Part shown: positions 20,154 to 30,073 of the stretch, piece by piece | Numbering within the stretch: position 1 is the stretch's first letter | Layout of the letters: each line of letters begins with the position of its first letter | Made by a program: the position numbers and the translations under genes | The notes under the pieces: generated by a model | The model's database searches: none | Told to the model about the DNA's origin: nothing | The model's input: only the letters and a program-made list of their open reading frames with translations | Source: Marsupella aquatica | Lineage: Eukaryota > Marchantiophyta | NCBI GenBank assembly: GCA_973895155.1 | Contig: OZ316893.1 | Coordinates: forward strand, 1,488,001 to 1,552,000 | Direction of reading: 5' to 3' | DNA: 64,000 bases

Positions 20154-22115
20154 TCAATTTCCAAGACTCAGAAGAATCCCTTGCTCGATCGATGAACAAG
20201 TTTGAATGTATGATACCGCGTCCAAGACATGTAAACCGTTGACAGACGGGTCGTACGGGCACGAGAGGAGTGCGTGGGCTCCATCAAGTTGGTAGCACAG
20301 GTCCACCGATGGCGAGCGGACGCAAGACCCTTCTTCTTGATCATTGAATTCAATTAGCCATGGAGTCAGAGCTCCGTAAACCTGGGCTGCTCCACCGAAT
20401 GTGGAGAACGGAGTGGCGAGGATTGCATCCGAGAGACTCAAGGAGATGATCTCCACCAATGCTTGCAAATCGACCTCCCAACCGTACTTCTGCTCATTGT
20501 CGTGAGTGATTTGAACCAGGCCTACACTCTCTCCCGACACGGTTGAATGCCGCAGATAAATCTCGTTCAACTGGTCGAACAGGTCTGTATAAAGAGAAGT
20601 GATCATGACCTTCACTATTGGATACGGCGGAGAAGAAGATCTGTTGACAAGTCCTCTGGCGGAACTGTACTCCGTCACGTTGGGGAGAATGGCATTGTCC
20701 TGCAAACACTTGGTGATATGCGCATTCACAAAAGGAGCGTACTTGTCATGTTGATCATTCCCACCACGATACCTCGCCTGGATGCTCACCCGTCGGTCTG
20801 CGTTCTCCAAATACAATGCGTAGATCCTCTGAACACGGTCCCAGGCCTCGTCTACGGGAAGGAATGCAGATCTGACCACATAAGTGAGCGTCAATCCAGG
20901 CTTGGGGAACAGGGCTTCCAATGTGGGGCGGAGGGACGGAATGGTGTAGAGCCTGGGGAGGAAATAGAGGCATCCAGCAGCCGAAAGCCACTGCACTTTG
21001 GACAAGAAATTCTGCTCCGTGTCACAGTAGAATCTGTTCACAGGGTGCCACCCATCATCCGCTTCAGCATGGAAGAAGCCCTGGTCTGCTGCAGCACTAG
21101 AGGCATTGCCGTTGGCTTCATCTACCCACGCCAGGAAGGTGCCAGTTGCGTTGGAATCAATTCCTGCATTAATTCCGTTCTTTTGTGCGCGGCGATTCAA
21201 GTGCTCCAGACCCGACGCGAGCATCCACGAAGAGCCCTCGAAAGGCTCGCACATGATGGACGGAACATTGCTCCGGGGGAACAGCACGACTCTCTTTGTG
21301 ACCACTGCGTATAAGAGCACCGAAGCCGCATATGTGATCTTGTTGCCAAGACCGAAGAGTGACTCGCCGGTCATGAATTTACATCCTGGGATGATCTTCT
21401 TCTCGTTGAAGACGTCCACAATGTTGTTGTGGACCTTCCTCATGCAAGTTCGGTGAAGATGTGAGTACTCTTCGAAGACTGCTGTCCATTGGGGATTTGG
21501 AGGCGCATCCGCTTCGACCTTCCTGCTAGCGTAGAGAGGAGGGAGCTCCGCTCGAGCTCGGCAAGGATTCTCCGTGGCCCATGTTTCTTTCTCGTCCAGT
21601 GTGTACGAGCGGTGACTGTCATCGCTCTCGGCGAGATTGCGAGCTTCCTTGAGTTCAGCTAGAAGTTTCAGAACAGGAGGTGAGAAAATTGGCGGAGCAT
21701 GGTTGCTAGAGAGAGACCATGGAAGGTCTGGGGAAGAAGCAGTCTTCCTGTCATTCGAGGTTTGGGAAGGGCAGTTTACTTCTGCATGTTCGAGGACGAG
21801 GCTTGATCGAAGAAAGGATGGGAGACCTGATATGAGGAGAAATATGACAGCGGTGAGTATTGATAGAATTATTGTCCATCCGGTGGTACTACTGACTAGG
21901 GCTTTCTTCGAACTTGATGATAGCCACTTCTCAGGGTGCTTAATAGTCGAATTCTTCCAAACTCGGAATTGGGAAACTACACCACTGTCATGAAGGAATG
22001 CACGTCGTGCATCTTCAACATCATCTGCCTTGGAACGTAACTCCGTGCCGTCTTGGAGGGAAGATGCATTATGTCCATTGCTATAGCCCATTGACGGCGC
22101 CATTGATGGACTCAT
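20154..22115 (-). CDS. GT37 xyloglucan-type fucosyltransferase, copy A
   Basis: A single-exon frame of 653 codons. Residues about 80-100 form one hydrophobic segment (TIILSILTAVIFLLISGLP) after a short basic N-terminus, giving a type II Golgi membrane protein. Conserved GT37 blocks follow a stem region: GLGNKITYAASVLLYAVVTK (from residue 255) with MCEPF; VSIQARYRGG (443-452), the donor-binding type [VI]QxR block; and VMITSLY...DLQALVEIISLSLSDAI...STFGGAAQVYGALTPWLI (503-588), very like plant FUT1. Such enzymes move fucose from GDP-fucose onto cell-wall polymers such as xyloglucan side chains or arabinogalactan proteins; the acceptor cannot be read from sequence. Plant FUT1 proteins are near 560 aa; the extra length is N-terminal. 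A near-identical paralogue is at 28112-30073. Confidence 0.9.
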   Translation of the reverse strand: MSPSMAPSMGYSNGHNASSLQDGTELRSKADDVEDARRAFLHDSGVVSQFRVWKNSTIKHPEKWLSSSSKKALVSSTTGWTIILSILTAVIFLLISGLPSFLRSSLVLEHAEVNCPSQTSNDRKTASSPDLPWSLSSNHAPPIFSPPVLKLLAELKEARNLAESDDSHRSYTLDEKETWATENPCRARAELPPLYASRKVEADAPPNPQWTAVFEEYSHLHRTCMRKVHNNIVDVFNEKKIIPGCKFMTGESLFGLGNKITYAASVLLYAVVTKRVVLFPRSNVPSIMCEPFEGSSWMLASGLEHLNRRAQKNGINAGIDSNATGTFLAWVDEANGNASSAAADQGFFHAEADDGWHPVNRFYCDTEQNFLSKVQWLSAAGCLYFLPRLYTIPSLRPTLEALFPKPGLTLTYVVRSAFLPVDEAWDRVQRIYALYLENADRRVSIQARYRGGNDQHDKYAPFVNAHITKCLQDNAILPNVTEYSSARGLVNRSSSPPYPIVKVMITSLYTDLFDQLNEIYLRHSTVSGESVGLVQITHDNEQKYGWEVDLQALVEIISLSLSDAILATPFSTFGGAAQVYGALTPWLIEFNDQEEGSCVRSPSVDLCYQLDGAHALLSCPYDPSVNGLHVLDAVSYIQTCSSIEQGILLSLGN

Positions 22116-23904
22116 CGCCGCCCTGGCCTGTAATTCGATGAGGACCTAACATTCAATCAATGTATGAACCTCAGCGCCAGACTCATACGGGGACTCATAC
22201 AATGAATATACGTTATTGCGTGCAGACACCAGTATGTGTGGAATTCGATGAGGACCTAACATTCAATTAGTGTATGAACCTCAACGCGAGGCTCATACAT
22301 TGAATATACGTTATTGCGTGCAGACACCAGTATGTGGAAGTAGACCTGATGCTGAAGCTGATCCAATTCATGCAGACAGAACCGTTTGTCGTCATATATA
22401 TATATACTACCATGGAATGTGACCACTGTATATATCTGGGCTCTGAATCCTCATCAGTGTGGGCACGATTCTAGGAGACTTGGTGAAGCTGGTAGCAGCA
22501 AACTTCCTATTGCCTCGCCTATCGGTAGCTCAAACCCGGGCTCAAACCGCCCTCGATGGATACCAATTCAGTGTACGTTCAACTCCTTTAAGACTGGCTA
22601 GTTTGGTCCGCAGAAGATTCAGTAAGAATTGAAATCATGTGTCTATATATCTGAACGATGCGGGGAACGATGCTCCCTTCAAAGCGACAGCCCCTCGAAA
22701 GGATCTCAACTCCTTACGGTAGGTTGCTACAGTAGATATTTTCAATGATAGGTGGACACTAGATGAAATGAAATCAGTCCAGCTTACTCATTGATAATCG
22801 GTGTAACTCTAATGCTGGGTCTGGTATCAATTGACTTTGCGACCATTTCTGGCTTGTGCACACTGCTTTTAAGAACGCATTTTATCTCGTCTACTTCCGG
22901 AAAAGTTTTGTAATCAGAAATATCAGAAGAAATTACACAGAAAAGCAGTTGTTTCCTTTCTCATGACATGGAATTTCATTCCAGACCAGTGATGAATCGT
23001 GAGTTGATCGTGAATGCTGCTCGATTGGTCCAATTACGTATCTTTGAACAGTAAATTATTGATTAAATTCTTAAACTCCTAGGCTGGCGTGAGACTAGTG
23101 CGCTCGGTGTCTACTGTAGATAGCCGACCGGCAAGCTCGTGATCCTCGACGAAATTGTCCACTTTCTCTAAAGCTGCAAAATACAGCGGGAGTACCGCAG
23201 TAGTGATTATGTGGACAAGGGACAGCAAAGATTGTTTTCTGACCCGAATGAGTTGTTGCGTTACTACTGCATCCCAATGCCGAACTCCGGGGACCCCGAT
23301 CAAGGTCAATGGTCATTCATTACCGTCAACTGATCTCCTGACGTGCACTGATGACAATCTAACAGCACCAACAAAGGGAGTGCGTATCTTTGTTGGCACT
23401 CGGGCTAATAATTACTGCTGTAGACTTTGACGTCACGCATCTGGTTTGTGATTTCTTGACTTCGTGGTTTGGTGTTTCATCGTTCGTTTCCCCCCATTAT
23501 TTGGGCTGCTTTTCCATTCGGACGACTCTCTCTCCCCCCATATATATAGGCTTTAGTCCTCAGACACGCCGTCAAATCGAATTCTGTCATCTGTTGAGCT
23601 AGCTGTGTACTCGTGCATCTGGTCAAAGTCTAGCTCGTACGTGCCGAAAAAGGCATGGCCTTAATTCGATCGCACTACCCATGTGGATGGTGAAAAGAAA
23701 AGAGCTGGGCCTGTAAGCTACAACTGTGGTAGTGTTATGAGGTCCACTGTATTCTATGTTTCTGAAGGTCATCGTTATTGAAATAAGTTCTCAGGCAGCT
23801 CTTGGATATAAAATCATGAATGAGTCACCAATGACGAATGCTCTCCACTCTCCTAGTAACTATTGAATAATAGAACAGACCGTCATTTAGTAGTCCCTCA
23901 ATCT
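22116..23904. other. Upstream region of fucosyltransferase copy A
   Basis: A segment of about 110 bp (GAGGACCTAACATTCAAT to CACCAGTATGTGTGG) occurs twice in tandem at 22138-22245 and 22249-22340; unit B has it once. An (AT)n run at 22396-22406, about 285 bp before the start codon, could act as a TATA element on the - strand and is absent from unit B. A TATATATA tract at 23538 on the + strand is conserved in unit B (31411), but I find no gene behind it. Confidence 0.5.
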
Positions 23905-25140
23905 GTGACTAGCCTGATTACCCCTTCTTTGAAACGTAAATAAAGACTAAGACAAAAAACAACAGCTTCTGAAACAAAGATGCTCATGTTCATCTTTGCC
24001 TCTATGACTCTAACTTGTCACCCTCACTTCTGTGTTGTCTTTATTGAGAGTCATTCTTACTTTTGTCATAGTATAAAGTTAACTAGTTCAATGTTTGTGC
24101 ATTACACCAAAAATGTGAAGGTGAGAAAAGATGTCAAGGAGAGAAAATGATGTTGAAATGAGGAAAATAAATTGAAGTGAAAAAAAATGTAGAGGAGAGA
24201 AAAGGATGTTAAGATGGCAAGATAAGAAAACTATGTAAAGGTGAGAAAAAGATGTTGATTTGAAGAAAATATGGCAAGGAGAGAAAAGATCTCAAGAATG
24301 AGACACAAAAATAATTGTGAAAAAAAGATGGCAAGATAAGAAAAAGATAAGATGTCAAGGTGAAAAAAAGAAATTGAGAGAAAGTGATCTCAAGGGGAGA
24401 AAAAAAATAGAGGTGAGAAAGATAGCCGGTCAGAGAGAAAAGATATCAAAGTGAGAAAAAAAAATGTCATGAGAGAAATGTGGAGGGTGAAAAAAATATG
24501 GCAAGATGAAAAAAAGAGTGATAAATCAAAGAAAAGAATGTTCAAAGTAGAAAAAGATGTAACTATTAAAATAAATGTGAAGATGAGAAAAATATATCAA
24601 AGCAAGAAAATATGTTATTCACATGGCACTCACATACACACATACCTCGTGTGCATTCATGGCACTCACATCATAACTCGTGTGCAATCATGTTCCTCCT
24701 AAAACGTTTATGGTATAACAAAAACTTTGTCTTGTGTGCTCTGAAATTGCTTTTTGTCTAATCAAAGGTTATGATAAAACACAATATAAATCTAATCATC
24801 ATAAAGCATTCACTCCAAAAGTGAATTTGTAGAAGGACTACCCACCACTTTTGGTGTAACTGTTTACTACAGTAATAGATGTCAGCTTTGTTAATCTTTG
24901 TTCCCATGCCCTTTTTTGGGTCCATCTTAATTCACTTTTCACTTTTCTCCTATTGAGTCACTGTCTAGAGAAGCTTCACTTTATGTCTAGAGAGGTGAGT
25001 CACTGTCTAGAGAGGCTTCACTTTAGAGTAGCTTGGCATTGGGCTTTGAGAGACTTCACTTTAGAGAGTAAGCTTTCAATTGGGATATATTAGTAAGATG
25101 GGTCTAGTTTGCATTGGGCTTTATTAGTAAGATGGGAGTC
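23905..25140. repeat. Insert found only in unit A, with a purine-rich tract
   Basis: Homology to unit B stops near 23905 (CAGACCGTCATTTAGTA in both) and resumes near 25140. The middle part (24115-24620) is a strongly purine-rich, degenerate array of units like GTGAGAAAAGATGTCAAG. A short inverted pair, TTACACCAAAA at 24102 and TTTTGGTGTAA ending at 24859, might mark transposon ends, but no target duplication is seen. Confidence 0.55.
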
Positions 25141-25233
25141 CAGGGCCTTACTTCATTTTCACCAGTTGCAAAGTCTCACTCTGTGTATATTACTCTTCCC
25201 TGACGCGAATCCAATCAATCTTGAATACGATCT

Positions 25234-25532
25234 GGGTCATTGTAGCTTGCGAGGAAACAGTAAAAATTTTCCTTGCATGAGCAAAAAGTTTCCTCACATG
25301 ACCCCTAATTTTTCTATATGCAATTGCCTCGCTAACACTAAACTGCTTGATAACATCCATTTTGGGGACTCTCTTTTTACTAGCCATCTAGCTAGCCATA
25401 TGGAGTCATAAAAAACACCCAAAAAATAGAAAAGGCAGCAAAAAGCAAAATAAATTTAAAACCACACGTGTCTCATCAACAATATTCCCCTCGCTAACGA
25501 AACTCCTGTTTGCTCGCATTATAGAATACCTC
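25234..25532. mobile_element. 299-bp non-autonomous relative of the Mutator-like element (MITE)
   Basis: It begins GGGTCATTGTAGCTTGCGAG, nearly the terminus of the 13-kb element. Its other end, read in reverse, begins GAGGTATTCTATAATGCGAG; the two pair at about 20 of 27 positions. It is flanked by AATACGATCT at 25224-25233 and 25533-25542 (9-10 bp duplication). CCTCGCTAAC half-palindromes lie 93 bp inside the left end and 33 bp inside the right end. It has no coding capacity. Confidence 0.82.
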
Positions 25533-25625
25533 AATACGATCTATAACCTGGTCTCAGATCTTGCAAACATGCAGCTTTAACTTAGTTGACAGATTTAGAA
25601 TCGAGTACTATTGGTTAGAATCTGC

Positions 25626-26300
25626 GATGGGATTCCAAAGTTTCTTTGTGATGCATGGTGAGTGAAGCAAGGCGTGATCAAAAATTGCCACAGGACATAA
25701 ACAAATTTAGCTGTCTATCCGACCAATTGAACAAATGTAATGAAAAGCAGCTGACTTACGTCATGCTGTCAAGCAGGTGGAGGGTTTGGCCCGGCAGCTC
25801 CATTGTGTCGGTATTGATGCTGCTTCACCTAATTCAAGAAAGGGCGAGCCCAGGTTGGACTGTTGCCGTCCTCATACTGTAATACCAAGGAAATGTGAAA
25901 TGTAGAACTGGACATGAAACACTGGAGTTTGTATTCATTCGGACTCCGGCAGCTATGTTGAAAATGGAATGAGATGGTTCTGGATTTTTCTTCGATGATT
26001 GCTATCTTGCCTGAGTACTGTAGCGAAGTCTGGAGGCAACCTAGCTCCTCTCCTATCGGATTTCAGTGAGAAGAATGGTGCCAGAAAGACTTTTAACGGG
26101 CCAAAGTTTGTTAATGCACGCAGAGAACTAGTAGATTTGGCAGGAGAAAGAAGGGCGTATCATTTTGACTAGCGATGTGAAGCTTCTGGGACGGAAGGTT
26201 GTTCCGACAGAGCTGGCATACAGAGTGAAGAAACAAGGAAAATGGGATCAGTATCACAGTTTGAATGGAGATCCCATCCAAGCGTTGAAGATGGTAGATT
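25626..26300 (+). pseudogene. Mut7-C RNase domain fragment
   Basis: Three exon-like pieces: 25626-25657 (DGIPKFLCDA), 25777-25853 (VEGLARQLHCVGIDAAS, then RKGEP) and 26124 to about 26300 (RELVDLAGE, then after a frameshift GRIILTSDVKLLGRKVVPTE and LAYRVKKQGKWDQ), with GT donors and AG acceptors between. The pattern KFL.D....GLAR.LR..GID, EPRELV..A and ILT.D.KLL is that of the Mut7-C RNase domain (a PIN-like fold found in plants at the C-terminus of some 3'-5' exonuclease proteins). One base is missing at the first exon end and one extra A lies near 26150. Upstream domains are absent, so this is a fragment. Unit A keeps only the tail. Confidence 0.6.
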
Positions 26301-26356
26301 GCACAAAACATGAACAAACTCTCTCTCTCTCAGGCAATCGACTTTTTTCTGATCTG

Positions 26357-26965
26357 CTAAGCACGCCTGGTGCAGACATTCACGAGACTGAGTGCTGCAC
26401 ACTGTGCTGCACATTCTAACGGCCTACTGTCCTGTATTCCGTAATCCTTTGTAGAATTGAGCCAGCCAGGGAGGGACTGGCTACTGAAACAGAGTAAGGC
26501 ACAGTCAACTATTTTGCAGCATGCACCCAGACCTTTTTCACAGGATGCAGAAATTAGTAAGGTAAAGGTTTCACTGACTAGTTTCATCCTCCTTGACCTA
26601 TTCGTCAACGCCCAGATATAAGTCTTATCAGCTACAGCACAGCTCTTGGTTCGGTCAGTTTTCAGATCGATAGAGTTTTTACACAATATATTGAATGCTC
26701 TTTGTTTTATGAAGAAGCCCACGGGGATAGATGGAGTTAGCAGCTGTGCGTGTTTCTGATTTTGAACGGTAAAAGAACTTTCAAGAATGTTGTACTCCAT
26801 GACCGCTTTTTCACTTTGACTCCACATATTTCCGTATCTGGTTTTACTTGTGGTTATCCCAAAATTTCTTGTATTGATCACAAATTTCTCGATTGATATT
26901 CTCATTAAGAAAACACGGGTTGAACCATTCAACCAAGCCCATTTAATTGCATGGTTCCAAAACAA
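26357..26965 (-). pseudogene. Unit B copy of the unidentified duplicated ORF
   Basis: It shares the segment from FWNHAIKWAWLNGSTRVF through NSIDLKTDRTKSCAV with the unit A ORF at 5461-5931, and continues 60 codons beyond its stop. The upstream part (PVYYTKNRVMSGTGTG) is out of frame because of small indels. No known family recognised. Confidence 0.35.
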
Positions 26966-28111
26966 ACCTCTTTGGATACCCTACCCTGATCTTTCTTTCG
27001 TACGTATACCACCCTGTTCCCCCGCCTGTTCCGGTTCCTGACATCACACGATTTTTGGTATAGTATACTGGATGAAGTGCATGATCTGAATAAGATCGCA
27101 CATAGAAAATTGGATTAAACATTCATGACGTCATGAAACTCGGTCGTGGAAATAGGTAAAAGGGTTGATAAGCTCTCAGTGCCCCTTTGACGAATCGAAT
27201 CTCGCAGAAATTGTTAATTCAAGATGCGTTCCTCGACTTTGACGCTCCACGGATTTGCATACTTTATCTAAACTTGAGCTTTTCGTTTGATGTGTGGAAG
27301 GGTGTTTTCAGAAAGCATTCAGTCTCCAATCAACCGTGCTGATCTATTCCAGTATATCATCTAATCAAGGCTTAGTGATCCTCCCTTGTTTCCAACATTC
27401 TTGAGCCTGCTCGCTGACTTCTCAATGTTACAGCTCCGTGATAGACAATATAGCTGCTCGAGCTGAGGGCAGATGCCCCGCATACTGTAGATCAGGGAGG
27501 CAGCTGTAGATTGGGTTGAGGCCTGTACTCTCGAAGTAATCACATCTCGTTATTCTGTGGCAAACGGATATACACTTGCAAGCTTCATATGAGAGGGTTG
27601 AAAGGAACTGGCCTACATTGCAAGCAGGTCACTGGGTGGCCATATATTTCCGCTAAATTGGCTAATCTCCACTAGTAGTAGGCACAAAATATAGTGTCTC
27701 GCCATTTCGCAGGTATCTCAAAAGTGTTTTTCCCTTGTACAGATTAAAGTAACCGATTTCTAGATTGTGACTTTCGTAAGGGTGTGCCGTAAGTTGCAGT
27801 GAAGGTCCTGCTAAGGTACATGTCTGCAATGGGTTTAAACGTTTAAACCACCCGAGGATGTGCTCCGTTTTCTTTCGTCATCTAAAACTTAAATTGCTCC
27901 AACCCATACAGTTCTAGATGCAGCTGTATACGTAGGGCAGCGATATATCGCTTACTCCGTGAAACAAATTCATTGCCATCTTCTCCGAATGGATGTTCTC
28001 AGGTTCACCCTACACACAGCTTCCATCGCCGGTATCGGACGTTTTTCCACACGTGCAGCATTGACTCTCTGATCCGTAAACTGAGTCCTCCTCAGCAGCC
28101 TCAGGTGTTGC

Positions 28112-30073
28112 TCAATTTCCAAGACTCAGAAGGATCCCTTTCTCAATCGGTGAACAAGTTTGAATGTATGAGGCCGCGTCCAAGACATGTAAACCGTTGA
28201 CAGACGGGTCGTACGGGCACGAGAGGAGTGCGTGGGCTTTATCAAGTTGGTAGCACAGGTCTACCGATGGTGAGCTTATGCAGGACCCTTCTTCTTGATC
28301 ATTGAATTCAATTAGCCATGGCGTCAGAGCTCCATAAACCTGGGCTGCTCCACCGAATGTGGAGAACGGAGTGGCGAGGATTGCATCCGAGAGACTCAAG
28401 GAGATGATCTCCACCAATGCTTGCAAATCGACCTCCCAACCGTACTTCTGTTCATTCTCGTGAGTGATTTGAACCAGTCCTACACTCTCTCCCGACACGG
28501 TTGAATGCCGCAGATAAATCTCGTTCAAGTGGTCGAACAGGTCTGTATAAAGAGAAGTGATCATGACCTTCACTATTGGATACGGCGGAGAAGAAGATCT
28601 ATTGACAAGTCCTCTGGCGGAACTGTACTCCGTCACGTTGGGGAGAATGGCATTGTCCTGCAAACACTTGGTGATATGCGCATTCACAAAAGGAGCGTAC
28701 TTGTCATGTTGATCATTCCCACCACGATACCTCGCCTGGATGCTCACCCGTCGGTCTGCGTTCTCCAAATACAATGCGTAGATCCTCTGAACACGGTCCC
28801 AGGCCTCGTCTACGGGAAGGAATGCAGATCTGACCACATAAGTGAGCGTCAATCCAGGCTTGGGGAACAGGGCTTCCAATGTGAGGCGGAGGGACGGAAT
28901 GGTGTAGAGCTTGGGGAGGAAATAGAGGCATCCAGCTGCCGAAAGCCACTGCACTTTGGACAAGAAATTCTGCTCCGTGTCACAGTAGAATCTGTTCACA
29001 GGGTGCCACCCATCATCCGCTTCAGCATGGAAGAAGCCCTGGTCTGCTGCAGCACTAGTGGCGTTGCCGTTGGCTTCATTCACCCACGCCAGGAAGGTGC
29101 CAGTTGCGTTGGAATCAATTCCTGCATTAATTCCGTTCTTTTGTGCGCGGCGATTCAAGTGCTCCAGACCCGACGCGAGCATCCACGAAGAGCCCTCGAA
29201 AGGCTCGCACATGATGGACGGAACATTGCTCCGGGGGAACAGCACGACTCTCTTTGTGACCACTGCGTATAAGAGCACCGAAGCCGCATATGTGATCTTG
29301 TTGCCAAGACCGAAGAGTGACTCGCCGGTCATGAATTTACATCCTGGGATGATCTTCTTCTCGTTGAAGACGTCCACAATGTTGTTGTGGACCTTCCTCA
29401 TGCAAGTTCGGTGAAGATGTGAGTACTCTTCGAAGACTGCTGTCCATTGGGGATTTGGAGGCGCATCCGCTTCGACCTTCCTGCTAGCGTAGAGAGGAGG
29501 GAGCTCCGCTCGAGCTCGGCAAGGATTCTCCGTGGCCCATGTTTCTTTCTCGTCCAGTGTGTACGAGCGGTGACTGTCATCGCTCTCGGCGAGATTGCGA
29601 GCTTCCTTGAGTTCAGCTAGAAGTTTCAGAACAGGAGGTGAGAAAATTGGCGGAGCATGGTTGCTAGAGAGAGACCATGGAAGGTCTGGGGAAGAAGCAG
29701 TCTTCCTGTCATTCGAGGTTTGGCAAGGGCAGTATACTTCTGCATGTTCGAGGACGAGGCTTGATCGAAGAAAGGATGGGAGACCTGATATGAGGAGAAA
29801 TATGACAGCGGTGAGTATTGATAGAATTATTGTCCATCCGGTGGTACCACTGACTAGGGCCTTCTTCGAACTTGATGATAGCCACTTCTCAGGCTGCTTA
29901 ATCTTCCAACTCTTCCAAACTCGGAACTGGGAAACTACATTACTGTCGTGAAGGAATACACGTCCTGCGTCTTCAACAGCATCTGCCTTGGAACGTAACT
30001 CCGTCCCTTCTTGGAGGGAAGATGCATTTTGTCCATTTCCATGCCCAATTGACGGCCCCATTGATGGATTCAT
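28112..30073 (-). CDS. GT37 xyloglucan-type fucosyltransferase, copy B
   Basis: An intact 653-codon single exon, paralogous to 20154-22115 and about 95% identical in protein. The membrane segment and all GT37 blocks are the same. Some 30 residues differ. They cluster in the first 117 residues (cytosolic tail and lumenal stem) and are scattered after residue 331 (D332N, then DLFDHLNEI for DLFDQLNEI, CISSPS for CVRSPS). Residues 118-331 are identical. Both copies look functional, with no stops or catalytic-block changes. The upstream region lacks the 110-bp repeat and the (AT)n tract of copy A, so expression may differ. Confidence 0.9.
   Translation of the reverse strand: MNPSMGPSIGHGNGQNASSLQEGTELRSKADAVEDAGRVFLHDSNVVSQFRVWKSWKIKQPEKWLSSSSKKALVSGTTGWTIILSILTAVIFLLISGLPSFLRSSLVLEHAEVYCPCQTSNDRKTASSPDLPWSLSSNHAPPIFSPPVLKLLAELKEARNLAESDDSHRSYTLDEKETWATENPCRARAELPPLYASRKVEADAPPNPQWTAVFEEYSHLHRTCMRKVHNNIVDVFNEKKIIPGCKFMTGESLFGLGNKITYAASVLLYAVVTKRVVLFPRSNVPSIMCEPFEGSSWMLASGLEHLNRRAQKNGINAGIDSNATGTFLAWVNEANGNATSAAADQGFFHAEADDGWHPVNRFYCDTEQNFLSKVQWLSAAGCLYFLPKLYTIPSLRLTLEALFPKPGLTLTYVVRSAFLPVDEAWDRVQRIYALYLENADRRVSIQARYRGGNDQHDKYAPFVNAHITKCLQDNAILPNVTEYSSARGLVNRSSSPPYPIVKVMITSLYTDLFDHLNEIYLRHSTVSGESVGLVQITHENEQKYGWEVDLQALVEIISLSLSDAILATPFSTFGGAAQVYGALTPWLIEFNDQEEGSCISSPSVDLCYQLDKAHALLSCPYDPSVNGLHVLDAASYIQTCSPIEKGILLSLGN

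Larger units (their letters stand above)
19267..25222. repeat. Tandem duplication unit A, right part
   Basis: Homologous to 27256-31966 of unit B through the 3' flank, the whole fucosyltransferase gene, its upstream region and the distal flank (CTCACTCTGTGTATATTACT in both). Unit A has an extra insert of about 1.2 kb at roughly 23905-25140 that unit B lacks. Confidence 0.85.

Noticed and set aside
20547-21314. 255-codon + strand ORF, repeated at 28505-29272
   Set aside because: It is the antisense shadow of the GT37 catalytic domain; the - strand frame has all the conserved motifs.
23538-23700. Conserved TATATATA tract as a promoter of a + strand gene
   Set aside because: The first ATG frames behind it close within a few dozen codons in both units and do not match each other.
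24102-24859. Transposon ends suggested by TTACACCAAAA and its inverse
   Set aside because: Only 11-14 bp of inversion and no target duplication at either side; insufficient to define an element.
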